Shown: positions 1-10,375 of the stretch, piece by piece
Layout: every line of letters starts with the position of its first letter
Numbering within the stretch: the first letter of the stretch is position 1
Origin: Arcobacter sp.
GTDB taxonomy: Bacteria; Campylobacterota; Campylobacteria; Campylobacterales; Arcobacteraceae
Assembly (NCBI GenBank): GCA_003252105.1
Contig: QKDL01000071.1
Coordinates: forward strand, 21,035 to 85,034
Reading direction: 5' to 3'
DNA length: 64,000 nucleotides
The notes under the pieces: model-generated
Databases searched by the model: none
Told to the model about the DNA's origin: nothing
What the model saw: only the letters and a program-made list of their open reading frames with translations
Made by a program: the position numbers and the translations under genes

Positions 1-77
1 GCAGATATAATAACAATTAAAATAAATACAATAGGCATACTCATAAGCTTAGCTTTTGTAGAAAAACTTTTTAGCAT
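1..77 (-). CDS. N-terminal fragment of a membrane protein, probably a methyl-accepting chemotaxis protein
   Basis: The minus strand starts an ATG at 77 preceded by AAGGAT, and reads MLKSFSTKAKLMSMPIVF followed by a hydrophobic run up to the window edge. Only about 25 residues are visible. A short basic start followed directly by a membrane helix is typical of chemoreceptors of this group, which anchor a periplasmic sensor in the inner membrane. That identity is inference from the anchor alone; another membrane sensor is possible. The gene is too short in this window for the ORF track. Confidence 0.45.
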   Translation of the reverse strand, partial: MLKSFSTKAKLMSMPIVFILIVIIS

Positions 78-221
78 TAATAATCCTTATAATTAAAGTT
101 GCATCAACATAGCATTAATGTTACTTTAATTTTATCATGAAAATTATTAATTGTTTACTAATGTTAGAGTTTATTTACTTTCTTAGACCAAAATAAGGGT
201 ATTATAGTAATATTTTGGACA

Positions 222-245
222 AATAGTAAAAATTATTTTACTATT
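222..245 (-). terminator. Hairpin downstream of murC
   Basis: AATAGTAAAA and TTTTACTATT form a perfect 10-bp stem around a 4-base loop, 14 bases past the murC stop. There is no clean U tract, so it may be a weak terminator or an mRNA 3' end stabiliser. Confidence 0.35.
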
Positions 246-258
246 ATTGCCAAATATT

Positions 259-1569
259 TTAATTACAGGTTCTTAATTGATAAGTTATATCACCTGCACC
301 AACTCCAATAATCAATCCATCTTCATATGTTTTTATTATTTTGTCATTTTTAATTAACTCAATTCGATTTTCACAACTATTTATTTTGTCTGCAAAGATT
401 GGAGAATACATAGAAAACTCTTTTTCAAAATCAATATCAATTTTTTGTTCACCAGGAATTGTCCATATTGGAAGAATTATAAGCTCATCACATCTTCTAA
501 AACACTTTTTGAACCCTTCAAGATTATCTTTGGTTCGTGAATATTTATGAGGTTGCCAAATAACTACTCTTTTTTGAATATTTGTAAGATTGTCATATAA
601 CTCAACAGAACGCATTGTTGCTTCTATCTCTGTTGGATGATGTGCATAATCATCTATTACTACCATAGTATCATTTTTTTGGACTATATCAAATCTTTTT
701 TTAATCCCTTTATAGTTTTTAAGATTTTCTCTAATAGTTTCAATATCAAGTTCATTTAAAGCAGCTAAAATAGCCAAAGAGGTATCAATAGCAATATGAA
801 ACCCAAATCCCCATACTTCAAAATATCCTAAATCTTTTAACTCAAATCTTGTACATGGTTCCCCATCTCTTAACATAAATGAAAGATTTTTTATATCACA
901 ACTTGGATAAAGATATATAGCATCTGATACATTTAGTTTTTTTATATGCTCATCTTCTGCATTTAAAACTCTTTTTTGACCTAATTCTATAAATCTCTCA
1001 TAAGATTCAAAAAATTTATCATAATCATAATGATAATATTCCATATGTTCTGGTTCAGCATTTGTAACAATCGAACAATAAGGATTTGAAAGTAAAAAAG
1101 AAGCATCCGATTCATCTGCTTCAAAAGCAACTAAATCATTTACATATCTAAAATTTGAACCAAAATCTTTTGAAATAGCTCCAATTAGAGCAGAAGAGTT
1201 TAATATAGAAGCCAAAATAGCAGTTGTAGTTGATTTACCATGAGCTCCTGCTACACAATAATTTTTTTTATCCCCTAAAATAATTGGCAAAGCTTCTTTT
1301 CTAGATAGTGTTCTAATCTGTCTAAGTCTTGCTTCTATTAGTTCTGGATTTTCATCTGTAACTGCTGCTGAATAGATTACAATATCAAAATCTTCACTTA
1401 TATTGTCTGCACTTTGAGGACAACTAACTTTGATTCCCTCTTTAATTAATTCTTGAGTAATTGGAGAACTTTTTATATCAGAACCACTAACCTCATGACC
1501 ATCATAATTTAAAAATCTTGCCAAGGCAGAAAGACCTATCCCACCTATTCCTATAAAATGTACTTTCAT
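259..1569 (-). CDS. murC: UDP-N-acetylmuramate--L-alanine ligase (MurC)
   Basis: Cytoplasmic ATP-dependent Mur ligase that adds L-alanine to UDP-MurNAc, the first amino acid of the peptidoglycan stem peptide. The N-terminal Rossmann motif GIGGIG is near residues 7-12. The ATP loop GAHGKSTTT is at about 108-116, with Ser in place of the more common Thr. EADESDASF near 150 and DDYAHHPTEI near 306 are typical Mur ligase central and C-terminal motifs. At 436 residues it is close to the usual family length. The upstream gene ends exactly at its start codon (1569), so the two are probably co-transcribed with the aminotransferase further upstream. Confidence 0.95.
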   Translation of the reverse strand: MKVHFIGIGGIGLSALARFLNYDGHEVSGSDIKSSPITQELIKEGIKVSCPQSADNISEDFDIVIYSAAVTDENPELIEARLRQIRTLSRKEALPIILGDKKNYCVAGAHGKSTTTAILASILNSSALIGAISKDFGSNFRYVNDLVAFEADESDASFLLSNPYCSIVTNAEPEHMEYYHYDYDKFFESYERFIELGQKRVLNAEDEHIKKLNVSDAIYLYPSCDIKNLSFMLRDGEPCTRFELKDLGYFEVWGFGFHIAIDTSLAILAALNELDIETIRENLKNYKGIKKRFDIVQKNDTMVVIDDYAHHPTEIEATMRSVELYDNLTNIQKRVVIWQPHKYSRTKDNLEGFKKCFRRCDELIILPIWTIPGEQKIDIDFEKEFSMYSPIFADKINSCENRIELIKNDKIIKTYEDGLIIGVGAGDITYQLRTCN

Positions 1570-2153
1570 TAAGCTTCCAATAAATATTTTAGATTTTCAC
1601 ACTCTGTATTTAAAACCTGTTCATTTTGTTTGATAAAATCTTTTTTATCGTAATTGAAATTTGTAATAAAATATCCATATTTTTCGTCAAGGTTTTCAAA
1701 ATTTAAATCAACTTCATTTTCATAAAAATCATCCAAAGATGTTTGTTTTGCTAAAGCTATTAAGTGAACCTTGAAAGAATCATTTAACACCTCATCCTCA
1801 ATAATCTTAGATAAAACAAAAATCAACTCTTTTGCACCTTTAAAATCACTATAACTCCACTTTTCTACAGCATATTCATAAAAAGCTCTTACATAAAAAA
1901 GGTTTTCATTTTCTAAATCTAATCTTTTGTTTTCATTTATTATTTTTTCTACATTTTCAAATGTGATTTTTAAAATATTTTCATAAACTGAATTTATTTT
2001 TTCCTCTTCCAAATCCAAAACTAACAAAGAGTCTAAAACCTCATACAAGGCAGCAATATCTTTTGCATTTACAGCATCTGTTCTAGTTTTTTCTAGGTAC
2101 TTTAAAAAATCTGGGTTTGTCCTTGTCTCATGTAAATCAGTTTTGTCCATCAA
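1569..2153 (-). CDS. Uncharacterised cytoplasmic protein between murC and dapC-like gene
   Basis: I do not recognise this 194-residue protein. It is rich in Glu, Asn, Leu and Lys, has no signal peptide or membrane segment, and looks mostly alpha-helical. It overlaps the end of the aminotransferase gene by 17 bases and touches the murC start, so it is translationally coupled on both sides. The start MMDKTDL could be either of two adjacent ATGs. Its position suggests a conserved operon with cell-wall precursor genes, but no function should be assigned from that alone. Confidence 0.7.
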   Translation of the reverse strand: MMDKTDLHETRTNPDFLKYLEKTRTDAVNAKDIAALYEVLDSLLVLDLEEEKINSVYENILKITFENVEKIINENKRLDLENENLFYVRAFYEYAVEKWSYSDFKGAKELIFVLSKIIEDEVLNDSFKVHLIALAKQTSLDDFYENEVDLNFENLDEKYGYFITNFNYDKKDFIKQNEQVLNTECENLKYLLEA

Positions 2154-3273
2154 TAAACTCCTTAAGTCTTATTAGTACCTCTTTAGTTTTTGTTGGGTTT
2201 TCTACAAGAGCAATTCTTACATACCCTTTTCCAATTCCATTTCTTCCTAAAAAACTACCTGGTAATACTTTTATATTTTTTTGTTTAAAAAGTTCTTTGG
2301 TAAACTCTAACTCATCTTTTACTTCAAGCCAAATATAAAAACTAGCTTTGGGAGGTTCTATACCTAAAAGCTCTTGAGCTAATTCAAAGTTTTTTTTATA
2401 AATTTTTCTAAAACCTTTTACATGCTCTTCATCATTCCAAGCTTCTGTTGCTGCAACTTGTAGAGGAACTGGAGAGGCACAGCCAACATAAGTTCTATAT
2501 TGCATATATCCATCTAAAATTTTTGCATCACCTGCTACAAAACCACATCTAAGACCTGGAGCAGAACTTCTTTTTGAAATAGAGTTCATAACAATTATAT
2601 TTTTAAATTCACTATTTCCAGCTTCAATACTAGCTTCTAAAAGTGAACAAGGTTTATCCTCTTCATTAAAAAATATTTCTGAATAACACTCATCATTTAC
2701 TAAAATAAAATCAAACTCTAAAGCTTTTTTAACCCAAACAACCATCTCCTCTTTTGTCATCTCTGCTGATGTAGGATTGTTTGGATAGTTTAAAATTACT
2801 AAATCACACTGTTTTAATTCCTCATCTGATAAATCTGCTTTAAAATTGTTCTCTTTTGTTAAATCTATATGAATAATCTTCGCTCTACTAGCTATTGCTG
2901 CACCTTCATAGATTTGATAAAAAGGGTTCGTAAAAGCAATAGTTGGTTCTTTTTTATCAAATAAAACATATTGTGGAAAATTAAAAAGTGCTTCTCTTGT
3001 CCCAAAAGTTGGAATTATTTCATTCATCTGTAAAGTAACATTAAATCTTTTTTGTACAAAATTTATCATTGATTGTTTAAGTTCAGGCATACCTGCACTT
3101 GCAGGATATTTTTGTAAAAGATTTGTAGATTTTTTTAAACTATCTTGTATAAATTGTGGTGTTTCAAATTTTGGCTCACCTATTGTTAAAGCCGAAAGTT
3201 CATATTTGTCATTAGGTTCAATTCCATCTAATAATTCATTTAATTTTTCAAATGGATATTTTTCAAAATTCAT
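2137..3273 (-). CDS. dapC: PLP-dependent aminotransferase, probably succinyldiaminopimelate transaminase (DapC)
   Basis: Fold-type I aminotransferase of class I/II. The PLP-binding lysine is seen in NSISKRSSAPGLRCGF (about K234), with NYPNNPTSA near 162-170 and the substrate-binding Arg in GLRCG. In Campylobacterota this family is usually assigned to N-succinyl-LL-diaminopimelate transamination in lysine and meso-DAP synthesis. This fits its position upstream of murC, since DAP is used two ligation steps after MurC. Substrate specificity cannot be read from sequence, so another 2-oxo acid aminotransferase role remains possible. The length (378) is normal. Confidence 0.75.
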   Translation of the reverse strand: MNFEKYPFEKLNELLDGIEPNDKYELSALTIGEPKFETPQFIQDSLKKSTNLLQKYPASAGMPELKQSMINFVQKRFNVTLQMNEIIPTFGTREALFNFPQYVLFDKKEPTIAFTNPFYQIYEGAAIASRAKIIHIDLTKENNFKADLSDEELKQCDLVILNYPNNPTSAEMTKEEMVVWVKKALEFDFILVNDECYSEIFFNEEDKPCSLLEASIEAGNSEFKNIIVMNSISKRSSAPGLRCGFVAGDAKILDGYMQYRTYVGCASPVPLQVAATEAWNDEEHVKGFRKIYKKNFELAQELLGIEPPKASFYIWLEVKDELEFTKELFKQKNIKVLPGSFLGRNGIGKGYVRIALVENPTKTKEVLIRLKEFIDGQN

Positions 3274-3278
3274 ATTTT

Positions 3279-4706
3279 TTATTCCTCAATAATTGGTATT
3301 AATAATTGACTATATTTATTTATGTCAAATGAGATTAAATCTGGGTTAGTATATAAAAATTTCCAGGCAAATCTTGATTTTAGCATCTGCTCTTTCAAAG
3401 GTAAAATTTGAAGTGTATTATCTAATTTTTTCAATTCCCTAATTGGATTTTTTTCATCTGAAATAATCTCAACTTTTTCATTAAAAATCTTTGCAAGATT
3501 TTCAAAGTGATCTAAAAGATTTGTTTTATTATCATCTTCACCCATTGGTTCAAGATTAAATATTTTTGTTTTTGTTTTTAGTTGTCCTGCTACATCAAAA
3601 ATTACAGGTGAAATTTGTTCATAAGAGTTGATATCATTGATTACTACAACTGTTCTTTTAATTGAACCAATTAGTTCATCTCCTAATTTAAAAATAGGAA
3701 CTCTAATATCCGATAAACCTTTTTTGTCTTTTCTATCTTTGAACATCTCATTTGTTAAAATAACCATTCCAATATCAAAAGCTTTTATATCTGCTTTTAA
3801 AAGTCTTATCATCCCTAAATTATGATAATCCATTTTTATCTCAACAGTATCATCATTTTTGAAACTATCTCTTATAAGTTCAATTATTTCAACTGTTGTT
3901 GGTCTTGTAATTCTTATAAAAAGTTTTCTATTTTTAAACCTTTTATTCAAATATTTAACCTCTTGAATTACATCTACTACTCTTTGTTTTGTTTGTAAAA
4001 ATAGATCCAGAAAAAGATAATTATTATGACCAAATGGCATCGGAAATTGCCCTTGAGATTTTCCAATAGCATTGTAAACTTGCATAAGCACAGTTGGTTT
4101 TCCAATTACCAAGATAACGTCATTTGGTTTTAAAATCAAAGATGGTTTGATATCTACAAGTTGTTCACCTCTGTATAAACCAAAAATTCTCCATTCATTT
4201 TGTTCTATTGAACCTACATATCTATAGGCATAAGAGCTTCCAAAAGGGATTTTTATTTCCATAATTTCCCCTTGTTTTAGCCCAATATTTTGTGCCATTA
4301 CTGGTACATTTGGTAATCTTTCAACCATACCATTAGCCAAAACTTCAATACCTTTATAGATATCTACATATGGGTCATCTAATTCTATTCCCCAATAATC
4401 CAATATAGACATATGTAGATTCTTTTTTCTTTGTTTTATATTTTTTATAACATTAAGCATTTCATCTTTAGAGTTCAATGCAATTAAAGCTTGAGAATGC
4501 ACATCCTTATCCAAAACCATAGCTAATTTAGATTCAGATGTTGGGTCAAATTTATAAAAAGTAAAGTTGGATGCTTTTTGTTTTGGAATAATTGCATCAT
4601 TCATATAAACAACATCGTAGTAGTTCTCTCTTGTATTAGATTGAACTATCCTTTGCATAAGTTTTTTTGCAACAATTCCATCAAGTATTACTAATATTTT
4701 TTTCAT
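3279..4706 (-). CDS. TrkA-C (RCK_C) domain protein of the COG3400 type
   Basis: A 475-residue cytoplasmic protein. The start MKKILVILDGIVAKKLM resembles a nucleotide-binding Rossmann half. A central stretch around residues 130-215 (VMAQNIGLKQGEIMEIKIP ... LKPNDVILVIG) looks like a TrkA-C/RCK_C ligand-binding domain. The C-terminal half has no domain I recognise. RCK_C domains sense small ligands and often regulate ion transport, but no channel gene is adjacent, so the role is open. It sits 5 bases upstream of dapC and probably heads that operon. The region upstream (4707-4818) is shared with the divergent tgt gene. Confidence 0.65.
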   Translation of the reverse strand: MKKILVILDGIVAKKLMQRIVQSNTRENYYDVVYMNDAIIPKQKASNFTFYKFDPTSESKLAMVLDKDVHSQALIALNSKDEMLNVIKNIKQRKKNLHMSILDYWGIELDDPYVDIYKGIEVLANGMVERLPNVPVMAQNIGLKQGEIMEIKIPFGSSYAYRYVGSIEQNEWRIFGLYRGEQLVDIKPSLILKPNDVILVIGKPTVLMQVYNAIGKSQGQFPMPFGHNNYLFLDLFLQTKQRVVDVIQEVKYLNKRFKNRKLFIRITRPTTVEIIELIRDSFKNDDTVEIKMDYHNLGMIRLLKADIKAFDIGMVILTNEMFKDRKDKKGLSDIRVPIFKLGDELIGSIKRTVVVINDINSYEQISPVIFDVAGQLKTKTKIFNLEPMGEDDNKTNLLDHFENLAKIFNEKVEIISDEKNPIRELKKLDNTLQILPLKEQMLKSRFAWKFLYTNPDLISFDINKYSQLLIPIIEE

Positions 4707-4783
4707 GCGATATTATATCTAAATCTACTAAGAATTATCTTGACAAGATTTTTCATATAAATAGCTTTAAAATGATTCTTTGA

Positions 4784-4789
4784 TATAAT
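4784..4789 (+). promoter_or_regulatory. -10 box for tgt
   Basis: TATAAT lies 30 bases upstream of the tgt ATG in an AT-rich stretch without a clear -35, the style typical of Campylobacterota sigma70 promoters. Confidence 0.5.
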
Positions 4790-4812
4790 CACATTTTAAA
4801 ATAAAGGAATGA

Positions 4813-5955
<1,143 letters not shown>

Positions 5956-5957
<2 letters not shown>

Positions 5958-6735
5958 AGATTTCTGCATAAATCAAATCTGTACCACACTTTAACTCACG
6001 TAAATAAGTCAAAGCATTTTCAACATTTTTTTCATCTATGATAGAACCGTGTTGTGGTAATATTGCATTTATCTTCAAATCTTTAATTTTCTCAACAAAA
6101 CCTCTTGTGGCAATATTTGAAGCCATATAGTTTACATGAAAAAGATTCATATTATTTATATGCATATCAAAATCATCAACTACCAATTTCCAATCAATAT
6201 CTAGTGCTGCCCAAATATCACCTGAAAAAAGAAATTTAGAACTCATATCATATGTCACAAAAGCACCAGGAAAATGTAAAAAAGGAGCCTCAATAAACTT
6301 TATCTCTCTTCCACTTTCAAACATAAAAAAATCAGAACTATTTACACTATAAAAATCGTAATTATCCCTACCATAATGTGGTAATAATACATTTGTTCTA
6401 TCTGTAGAAAAAATAGTCAAGTCATCTTTTATATCTAACCAGTCTACCATTGAAGCAGCTACGTCTGGGTCTTGATGACATAAAACTAAACCTTTTATCT
6501 CTTCTAAACTTGCTACTTGTAAAGCTCTTGTTTTAACCTCTTCAAAAAACTCTCTACTTCCTGGGTCTATTATTAATGCCTCTTTACCACTTTTTATTAA
6601 ATAAACATTACATCTAAAAGCAGTTACATTATCAATTCCCAACCAATATATCTGAAGCCCTCCATCATCAAATAAACAAGTCACTTCTTCTAAGTCTATT
6701 TGTTTTCCAATATAATTATTAATCTGACTAAACAT
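5956..6735 (-). CDS. MBL-fold protein related to oxygen-binding di-iron (ODP) / flavodiiron beta-lactamase domains
   Basis: 259 residues with a beta-lactamase fold. The putative metal ligands are HQDPD (near 96-100), LHFPGAFVTYD, LFSGDIW and LPQHGSIID. This set resembles the di-iron centre of flavodiiron proteins, with Asp where the canonical HxExDH has Glu and with the last His of that motif missing. There is no flavodoxin domain, so it is not a complete NO or O2 reductase. Stand-alone ODP proteins are known as oxygen sensors in chemotaxis and redox control, which would suit a microaerobe, but that role is inference. It faces tgt and has no operon partner. Confidence 0.65.
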
Positions 6736-6804
6736 TTGAACTCCTAATAATATGTTTAAATTCTATCATAAATTTACCTTAACCACAATACAATCTTTTT
6801 TAGA

Positions 6805-6810
6805 TATAAT
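6805..6810 (+). promoter_or_regulatory. -10 box for gatC
   Basis: TATAAT about 32 bases before the gatC ATG. The AAGGAAA ribosome site lies just before the start. Confidence 0.5.
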
Positions 6811-6842
6811 ATAAATAAAATAATGTATTTTGAAGGAAAATC

Positions 6843-7133
6843 ATGACAGTTGATGATAAACTAATTGAAAAATTAGCGAAACTATCAAGTTTAGAAATCG
6901 AAGATTCTAAAAAAGAAAACTTAAAATCTGAACTAGCAGATATTATAAACTTTGTGGAAAATTTAAATGAAATAGATGTTTCTAGTATTGAAGCTACATT
7001 TAACACAGTTGAAGGTGGAACTGCTCTTAGAGAAGATATTTCAAAACAAGATTTAGAACTATCTAGTCATATCTTAAAATATGCACCAAAAGCAGAAGAT
7101 GGTTACTTTATAGTACCAAAAATCATAGAATAA
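6843..7133 (+). CDS. gatC: Asp-tRNA(Asn)/Glu-tRNA(Gln) amidotransferase subunit C
   Basis: GatC is the small subunit of the GatCAB complex that amidates Asp-tRNA(Asn) and Glu-tRNA(Gln). The family pattern is clear: VDDKLIEKLAKLSSLEIED at the N terminus, then LADIINFVENLNEIDVS, then ALREDIS and the C-terminal YFIVPKIIE. The length of 96 is normal. gatA and gatB are not nearby, which is common in this group. The next gene starts 9 bases later and probably shares its transcript. Confidence 0.95.
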   Translation: MTVDDKLIEKLAKLSSLEIEDSKKENLKSELADIINFVENLNEIDVSSIEATFNTVEGGTALREDISKQDLELSSHILKYAPKAEDGYFIVPKIIE

Positions 7134-7142
7134 AGAAATCTC

Positions 7143-7487
7143 ATGTCTGTAAAAGTTTATGGAATAAAAACTTGTAATTCAGTAAGAAGTGCACTAAAAT
7201 TCTTCAAAGATAACAATATTGAGGTTGAATTTTGTGATTTAAGAAAAGATCCACCACCTAGTGTTGATGTTAAATTTTGGGTTGAAAAAGCAGGTATCGA
7301 TATTGTTTTTAATAACAAAGGTACTAAATATAGAGATTTAAAACTAAAAGATTTAAATTTAGACGAAAATGGTAAACTTGAATGGTTGTGTAAAGAACCA
7401 ATGCTAGTAAAAAGACCTGTTATAGTACATAATGAAAATGTTACAGTAGGATTTAAAGAGGATATATATAAAGAGACTTTTTTATAA
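7143..7487 (+). CDS. ArsC/Spx-family protein (YffB-like)
   Basis: 114-residue thioredoxin-fold protein of the ArsC/Spx/MgsR superfamily. GIKTCNSVRSALKF carries one cysteine at the position of the arsenate reductase active site, and LVKRPVIV has the conserved Arg-Pro of the family. There is no second cysteine in a CxxC arrangement. Stand-alone homologues in Proteobacteria (YffB) are poorly characterised; glutathione-linked reduction or redox sensing are both possible. It is distinct from the true arsC in the arsenic locus at 44.7 kb. Confidence 0.8.
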   Translation: MSVKVYGIKTCNSVRSALKFFKDNNIEVEFCDLRKDPPPSVDVKFWVEKAGIDIVFNNKGTKYRDLKLKDLNLDENGKLEWLCKEPMLVKRPVIVHNENVTVGFKEDIYKETFL

Positions 7488-7542
7488 GTTTTTTTATTTT
7501 ATTCTTCAATTATTCTCTTTTAACTCTAAGTTAATTGATACT

Positions 7543-7568
7543 ATAATAATATATTTATATATTATTAT
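7543..7568. repeat. AT-rich inverted repeat before a small membrane protein gene
   Basis: ATAATAATATA and TATATTATTAT form a perfect 11-bp stem around TTTA. It overlaps a TATAAT (7542-7547) that could be the -10 box of the next gene, so it may be a protein-binding dyad rather than an RNA hairpin. Such AT repeats also arise by chance in this composition. Confidence 0.25.
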
Positions 7569-7579
7569 AGGGATTTAAA

Positions 7580-7903
7580 ATGAGTGGAGTACCTATTGCA
7601 TACTTAATAGTAATGATAATTTTCTTACTACCAATTTATAAAATTTTAAGAGCAAAACACCTTCTAAAAAAAGATAAAATATTTCTTATACTTTTGATAA
7701 TTTTACTTATCATAATTTCCACAATAATAATGATTGTTGAAGCTATACCTTTTGTTTTAGCTACAAATGAAGAAAAAATAGAAATGTTACGTTCAGGAAC
7801 TACTAGTATTTCAATAATAGGTTATCCCCTAATTTTACTTTCACCTTTAATAATATTTATTTATGCAAAATTTTTTTATAAGAAAAAAAAAGTTTATACT
7901 TAA
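7580..7903 (+). CDS. Small hydrophobic membrane protein, unknown function
   Basis: 107 residues with three predicted membrane helices (about residues 5-21, 35-60 and 75-98) joined by lysine-rich loops, ending in YAKFFYKKKKVYT. I recognise no family. ATG at 7580 follows AGGGAT. It stands alone between a possible promoter region and a strong bidirectional terminator, so it is likely a real single-gene unit. Confidence 0.6.
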   Translation: MSGVPIAYLIVMIIFLLPIYKILRAKHLLKKDKIFLILLIILLIIISTIIMIVEAIPFVLATNEEKIEMLRSGTTSISIIGYPLILLSPLIIFIYAKFFYKKKKVYT

Positions 7904-7931
7904 AAGAAGAAAATATTTTTCTTCTTTTAAG
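7899..7931. terminator. Bidirectional terminator between membrane protein gene and DAHP synthase
   Basis: CTTAAAAGAAGAAAA and TTTTCTTCTTTTAAG form a perfect 15-bp stem with a 3-base loop between convergent genes, with T-rich runs on each arm. Confidence 0.7.
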
Positions 7932-9279
7932 CTCTAGCTTCTTTTAATGTTTCAGCTATCATAAATGCCAATTCTAAAGATTGGTCAGCATTTAATCTTG
8001 GGTCACATTGAGTGTGATATCTACTAGATAATCCCTCTGCTGTAATAGCAGAACTTGTACTTCCTGTACACTCTGTTACATTTTGTCCAGTCATCTCTAA
8101 GTGAATTCCACCAGCAACACTTCCTTGTGCTTTATGGATTTGGAAAAATTGTTTAACTTCACTTAAAATATTAGCGAAGTCTCTTGTTTTGTATCCATTT
8201 GGTGCTTTTTCAACATTCCCATGCATTGGATCACAAGACCATACTACTTTTTTACCTTCACTTTCAACTTTCTTTAAAAGATTTGGAAAGATATCAGCAA
8301 CTTTATCATGTCCCATTCTAACTATTAGATTAAGTCGTCCTGCTTCATTTTCAGGATTTAGTGCATCAATTAGTTTAATTAATTCATCCTCTTTCATAGA
8401 TGGACCTACTTTACACCCTATTGGGTTTTTAATCCCTCTAAAATATTCAATATGAGCATCATCTAAACCTCTTGTTCTATCCCCAATCCATAACATATGT
8501 GCAGAACAATCGTACCAATCACCTGTTAAAGAATCTTTTCTTGTAAGTGCTTCTTCATAGTTTAATAAAAGTGCCTCATGAGAGGTATATAAAACTGTTT
8601 CTCTTAGTTGTGCTGTATTTTCACTTGTAATTCCACAAGATTCCATGAATTTAAGAGTTTCAGATATTTTATCAGCTAAAATCTCATATTTTTCACCTAA
8701 AGCATTGTTTTTTACGAAATCAAGATTCCAAGAATGAACTTGATGTAAATCAGCCATACCACCTCTTGCAAATGCTCTTAAAAGATTAAGAGTTGCAGCA
8801 CTTTGATTATATGCTTTTAAAAGTTTTTTAGGTTTTGGTGCTCTATCTTTTTCATTAAATCCAATATTATTTACAATATCACCTCTATATGAAGGTAAAG
8901 AGATTCCATTTATCTCTTCAAAGTCTGCACTTCTTGGTTTTGCAAATTGTCCTGCAATTCTTCCAACCTTTACAACTGGTTTTCCACCTGAAAATGTAAG
9001 TACAACAGCCATTTGCATCATAACTTTAAATAAATCTTTTATATTATTTGCATTAAAAGATGTGAATGATTCTGCACAATCTCCACCTTGTAATAAAAAG
9101 GCTTCACCACATGAAACTTTTGCTAATTGAGATTTTAGATTTCTAGCTTCTCCTGCAAAAATTAGTGGGGGATATGTTGCTAATTCAGACTCAACTTTTT
9201 TTAATTTTTCTAAATCTGTATATGTTGGTTGTTGCTTTATTGGAAAATCTCTCCAACTTTTTGGATTCCAATTAGTCAT
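7927..9279 (-). CDS. Class II 3-deoxy-7-phosphoheptulonate (DAHP) synthase
   Basis: Condenses phosphoenolpyruvate with erythrose 4-phosphate, the entry step to aromatic amino acids. The plant-like class II family is recognised by the start [29 protein letters not shown] near 82-92, [14 protein letters not shown] and WSCDPMHGN. The length of 450 is typical. Transaldolase, which handles erythrose 4-phosphate, lies immediately upstream on the same strand, so the two genes may be linked by substrate. Feedback control cannot be judged from sequence. Confidence 0.95.
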   Translation of the reverse strand: MTNWNPKSWRDFPIKQQPTYTDLEKLKKVESELATYPPLIFAGEARNLKSQLAKVSCGEAFLLQGGDCAESFTSFNANNIKDLFKVMMQMAVVLTFSGGKPVVKVGRIAGQFAKPRSADFEEINGISLPSYRGDIVNNIGFNEKDRAPKPKKLLKAYNQSAATLNLLRAFARGGMADLHQVHSWNLDFVKNNALGEKYEILADKISETLKFMESCGITSENTAQLRETVLYTSHEALLLNYEEALTRKDSLTGDWYDCSAHMLWIGDRTRGLDDAHIEYFRGIKNPIGCKVGPSMKEDELIKLIDALNPENEAGRLNLIVRMGHDKVADIFPNLLKKVESEGKKVVWSCDPMHGNVEKAPNGYKTRDFANILSEVKQFFQIHKAQGSVAGGIHLEMTGQNVTECTGSTSSAITAEGLSSRYHTQCDPRLNADQSLELAFMIAETLKEARA

Positions 9280-9333
9280 AATAATCCCTTTATTTTAAAT
9301 AGTTCGAGATTTTATCTAATTTTGACTTAAGCA

Positions 9334-9366
9334 ACTTATAGTAACCACATAGGTTACTTTTAAGTT
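9334..9366 (-). terminator. Hairpin after transaldolase gene
   Basis: The core stem is AGTAACC-acata-GGTTACT, extended by outer AACTTA/TAAGTT arms with a small internal bulge, just past the transaldolase stop. There is no U tract, so it is a possible terminator or processing site. Confidence 0.4.
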
Positions 9367-9369
9367 ACA

Positions 9370-10365
9370 TTAGTCTCTTTGTAGTTTTTGAAGTAAATCT
9401 TTAAAAGATTCTTTGAAAGCTTCTAAGCCTTCTGTTAATAAAGCATTATAAATATTTTTCATATCAATACCTTTTTTTGATACCAATTCAAAATATTTAT
9501 TACACTCATTTTCACTTATCATTTTACTAGGTTCTTTTTTTCCATTTTCTACCCAATCTTCTATAGTTGCAAGGGGTGCAGTGTTAACTGTATTTGGATA
9601 AATTAAATTATCTACATAGTAACTTTGAGGTAAGCTATTACCTTTTACCCCTGTACTTGCAAATAAAGTTCTAATATTTTTATTCTCGAATTTTTCAACT
9701 TCATGGTAACATTTTGTGGCATTCATAATACCTAATTTTGAGGCTTCAAAACCATTTTGTACAAATTGAGTGTCACATTTTCTATCAAATCTTGAAACAA
9801 ATACAGAGATTACTGCTTTTGTATCTTTATTTGATTGTTTGATACCCTCATCTAATGCTTTTGCACACTCTATAGCCTGTTGTGGTGAAAAAATTAAAGT
9901 TGCATTTACATTAATCCCTTGTGATGTTAACTCTTTCATAGCTTCATATCCAGCAGTAGTTGCAGGTACTTTTATCATCACATTATCTGCTCCTATTTGA
10001 GCATTTAGTCTCATCCCCTCTTCTATAGTTCCTGCTGCATCATCACAAAGTAATGGATCAACCTCTATAGAGATAAATCCATCATCTATATCTTCTCTAT
10101 ATAAATCATCTAAAAGTTCTGCTGCTCTTTTAATATCAGTAATTGCAAGCTCTTCATAGATTGTTTTTGGTTCATTTGCTTGTAGCATTTCAAGTTGTTG
10201 TCCATATGCTACAGAGTTTGAAATTGAAGATTCAAAAATAGCTGGATTTGATGTAGCTCCATGAATAATCTCTTTTTTAATTAAATCTTTAAATTTATGT
10301 TCTAAAAAGTCTCTTTCTATAAAATCACACCAAAGTGTAAATCCAATATCTTCTTTTAAACTCAT
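9370..10365 (-). CDS. tal: Transaldolase
   Basis: Transfers a dihydroxyacetone unit in the non-oxidative pentose phosphate pathway. The start SLKEDIGFTLWCDFIERDFL and HGATSNPAIFESSI are typical of the epsilonproteobacterial type. The Schiff-base lysine lies in NVMIKVPATTAGYEA (near 130). The length is 331. serB lies 10 bases upstream and is probably in the same transcript. Transketolase, the partner enzyme, is at 49.6-51.5 kb. Confidence 0.93.
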   Translation of the reverse strand: MSLKEDIGFTLWCDFIERDFLEHKFKDLIKKEIIHGATSNPAIFESSISNSVAYGQQLEMLQANEPKTIYEELAITDIKRAAELLDDLYREDIDDGFISIEVDPLLCDDAAGTIEEGMRLNAQIGADNVMIKVPATTAGYEAMKELTSQGINVNATLIFSPQQAIECAKALDEGIKQSNKDTKAVISVFVSRFDRKCDTQFVQNGFEASKLGIMNATKCYHEVEKFENKNIRTLFASTGVKGNSLPQSYYVDNLIYPNTVNTAPLATIEDWVENGKKEPSKMISENECNKYFELVSKKGIDMKNIYNALLTEGLEAFKESFKDLLQKLQRD

Positions 10366-10375
10366 ATTAATATCC